From JBAZDC01 sp041654595 (GTDB lineage Bacteria > Pseudomonadota > Gammaproteobacteria > Burkholderiales > Burkholderiaceae_B): a stretch of 6,532 nt of DNA. This document shows positions 5,679 through 6,532 of the stretch, one piece after another (position 1 is the stretch's first letter; every line of letters starts with the position of its first letter). The stretch lies in the NCBI GenBank assembly GCA_964551305.1, contig CAZKBT010000099.1:1-6532 (forward strand), given 5' to 3'. The notes below the pieces were generated by a model, which had not been told where the DNA came from, did no database searches, and was given only the letters and a program-made list of their open reading frames with translations. A program made the position numbers and the translations under genes.

Positions 5679-5765
5679 TGGTGCGGGCGGTCGGACTCGA
5701 ACCGACATATCCGTAAGGACGGCGGATTTTGAGTCCGCTGCGTCTACCAGTTCCGCCACGCCCGC
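5679..5765 (-). tRNA. tRNA-Leu, anticodon CAA
   Basis: The 7-bp acceptor stem GCGGGCG (5759-5765, read on minus) pairs with CGCCCGC (5683-5689). It is followed by discriminator A and an encoded CCA (5679-5681). The anticodon stem GCGGA/TCCGC holds the loop CTCAAAA, so the anticodon is CAA, which reads UUG as leucine. A long variable arm (CGTCCTTACGGATAT) marks a class II tRNA. The T arm is GTCGG-TTCGAGT-CCGAC. The D loop contains GG within CTGGTAGAC. The length is 87 bases. Mis-reading this gene as protein gives the familiar MAELVDAADSKSAVLTDMSV artefact upstream of the Sel1 gene. Confidence 0.97.
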
Positions 5766-5779
5766 AGCCGGTGGCGCCG

Positions 5780-5808
5780 CCTATGCGGCGTACGCGTGAT
5801 CCCGTCAA
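5780..5808 (-). promoter_or_regulatory. Likely sigma-70 promoter of the tRNA-Leu gene
   Basis: On the minus strand TTGACG (5803-5808) is a 5/6 match to the -35 box. After exactly 17 bases comes CATAGG (5780-5785), a weak -10 match. The -10 box ends 14 bases before the mature tRNA 5' end, leaving a leader of about seven bases for RNase P. The spacing and -35 quality are good; the -10 is poor. Confidence 0.45.
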
Positions 5809-5826
5809 CCGGCAACATGGGGCCGG

Positions 5827-6252
5827 TCAGCCGGGGCGCTGGGCGGCCTGTTCGACGGCGGTGGGGCGCAATTCCTTGACCTGGTCGGCGGTGACGCTGC
5901 CCTCGAATCTGTTGCCGAAACTGCTGCGGATATAGTTGGTGACGGCCGCCACCTGGGCGTCGGACAGCTGGCCGAAGGGCGGCATCGCCTTCTGGCCGCG
6001 CAGGATCAAGAGCGGCGCATACATTTCCGATTCCAGATTGGCGTTGCCGGCGAGCGCCGGATAGCCGCTGCTGGCGCCCGAGGCGCCCTTGCCGTCGGGC
6101 ATGTGGCAGCCCTGGCAGATATGTTCGTAGAGATCCTTGCCGCTTTCATAGGGATAGGCGGCGCGGAACTGCGCGGCGGCGGTGGTGGCGACGCTGCCGG
6201 CGGCCAGCAGGCCGCCCAGCAGCAGGACGATGTTCCTGGTTTTTCCGGTCAT
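5827..6252 (-). CDS. Periplasmic mono-haem class I cytochrome c (141 aa)
   Basis: A signal peptide (MTGKTRNIVLLLGGLLAAGS to about residue 27, AAA before Q) exports the protein. The haem-binding motif is C46-Q-G-C49-H50, with His50 as proximal ligand. The distal ligand is most likely Met90 in QKAMPPFGQLSDAQ, the usual MPPFG context of small electron-transfer cytochromes. The length and the closing helix (DAQVAAVTNYIRSSFG) fit a single class I domain. The start ATG 6252 has AAGGA seven bases upstream. That site overlaps the stop codon of the amine oxidase gene, and only four bases separate stop from ATG, so the two are translationally coupled. The inferred role is to accept electrons from the upstream flavin enzyme and pass them to the respiratory chain. 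Nothing is truncated or missing. Confidence 0.95.
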   Translation of the reverse strand: MTGKTRNIVLLLGGLLAAGSVATTAAAQFRAAYPYESGKDLYEHICQGCHMPDGKGASGASSGYPALAGNANLESEMYAPLLILRGQKAMPPFGQLSDAQVAAVTNYIRSSFGNRFEGSVTADQVKELRPTAVEQAAQRPG

Positions 6253-6256
6253 TGGA

Positions 6257-6532
6257 TCATCCTTGCAGGATGCGCTGGTGAAGGCGGGTGATGGCGTTCA
6301 GCGACGAAGTGACGGCGCCTTCCTGCCACGCCGGCAGCATCGACACATGTTCGCCGGCAAGCACGATGCGCTGGTCGATGGCGCAGATGTTGCGGTAATG
6401 CTCGGCGCGGGCCGCCTCGCTCCAGATGCCCTGGCAGCCAAGCATCCACGGCACCCGGTGCCAGGCGACGGCCACCCCGGTATCGAATTCCTGCCGGTAT
6501 TGCGGGTGGATGTTGGCGCCCCATTCGACGGT
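6257..6532 (-). CDS. Flavin-dependent amine oxidase, C-terminal fragment (5' end outside window)
   Basis: The frame is open from the window edge and ends at TGA 6257-6259, giving the last 91 residues. The segment IVLAGEHVSMLPAWQEGAVT, followed by SSLNAITRLHQRI, matches the FAD-binding C-terminus of the flavin monoamine oxidase family: GEH near the flavin, a Trp in the aromatic cage region, then EGA and a Ser/Ala-rich helix. Upstream, VAVAWHRVPWMLGCQGIW is consistent with the substrate-domain strand of the same fold. The substrate cannot be inferred from this part. Direct coupling to a cytochrome c gene suggests a dehydrogenase that reduces cytochrome c rather than a true oxidase. This parallels nicotine oxidoreductase NicA2, whose physiological acceptor is the cytochrome CycN. 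Confidence 0.85.
   Translation of the reverse strand, partial: TVEWGANIHPQYRQEFDTGVAVAWHRVPWMLGCQGIWSEAARAEHYRNICAIDQRIVLAGEHVSMLPAWQEGAVTSSLNAITRLHQRILQG

Noticed and set aside
3675..5732. Long plus-strand reading frame of about 685 codons
   Set aside because: It is the antisense shadow of the Sel1 repeats in GC-rich DNA. It repeats with the same 36-residue period and lacks any domain of its own.
5619..5759. N-terminal extension of the Sel1 protein starting MAELVDAADSKS
   Set aside because: This is the tRNA-Leu gene translated as protein. The ATG at 5618 has a ribosome site and opens a normal signal peptide.
5679..5765. tRNA-Leu as attachment site of an integrated island
   Set aside because: No repeated copy of the tRNA 3' end is visible in the window, and the only recombinase is a serine type lying thousands of bases away.
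5775..5790. Hairpin CGCCGC-CTAT-GCGGCG before the tRNA
   Set aside because: It is short and GC-rich with no T-tract, and it overlaps the proposed -10 box. It is probably incidental in GC-rich DNA.
5808..5827. Inverted repeat ACCGGC/GCCGGT just behind the cytochrome c stop, as a terminator
   Set aside because: The 6-bp arms have no T-run after them, and the repeat overlaps the -35 box of the tRNA promoter. It may be a weak hairpin but cannot be called a terminator.

Overview
The window looks like part of an alphaproteobacterial chromosome, probably from a sphingomonad. This rests on the high GC content with strong GC3 in the real genes, the type of large serine recombinase with a divergent small DNA-binding gene, and the periplasmic amine oxidase/cytochrome c pair. 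The assignment is inference from family knowledge; no database was searched.

Left part (1 to about 2830) is accessory DNA built from mobile-element pieces. It opens with the last 92 residues of an IS630-type DDE transposase. Next comes a small lambda-repressor-like helix-turn-helix (HTH) gene (388-729) with a TATTGCAATA palindrome just upstream. A junction near 903-905 joins an orphan reading-frame remnant to a large serine recombinase on the minus strand. The recombinase has an intact catalytic domain but appears to have lost its C-terminal third. A divergent HTH gene (2139-2516) follows, with a perfect 14-bp palindrome over its ribosome-binding site and start codon. Behind it lie two inverted repeats sharing TTTTC/CCTG words, then a rho-independent terminator.

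Middle part (about 2834 to 3540) has no convincing full gene. An AT-richer stretch carries a hairpin and one possible 40-residue ORF. A short acidic plus-strand ORF (3229-3453) follows. Five perfect copies of a 17-bp tandem repeat sit where this ORF converges with a minus-strand gene. The repeat is open in all three minus-strand frames.

Right part (about 3540 to 6532) looks like stable chromosome, all transcribed on the minus strand. In transcription order it holds the C-terminus of a flavin amine oxidase, a mono-haem cytochrome c that is translationally coupled to it, a tRNA-Leu(CAA) with its own likely sigma-70 promoter, a secreted protein with 13 Sel1 repeats, and a small exported, possibly lipoprotein, gene that seems frameshifted. 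The oxidase and cytochrome probably act together in the periplasm, with the cytochrome taking electrons from the flavin enzyme. The Sel1 protein and the exported protein may form a short transcription unit behind the tRNA.

I found no clear new multi-gene system. The most unusual signals are the 17-bp repeat at the convergent gene ends, the palindrome over the HTH gene start, the oxidase/cytochrome coupling, and the truncated recombinase junction.
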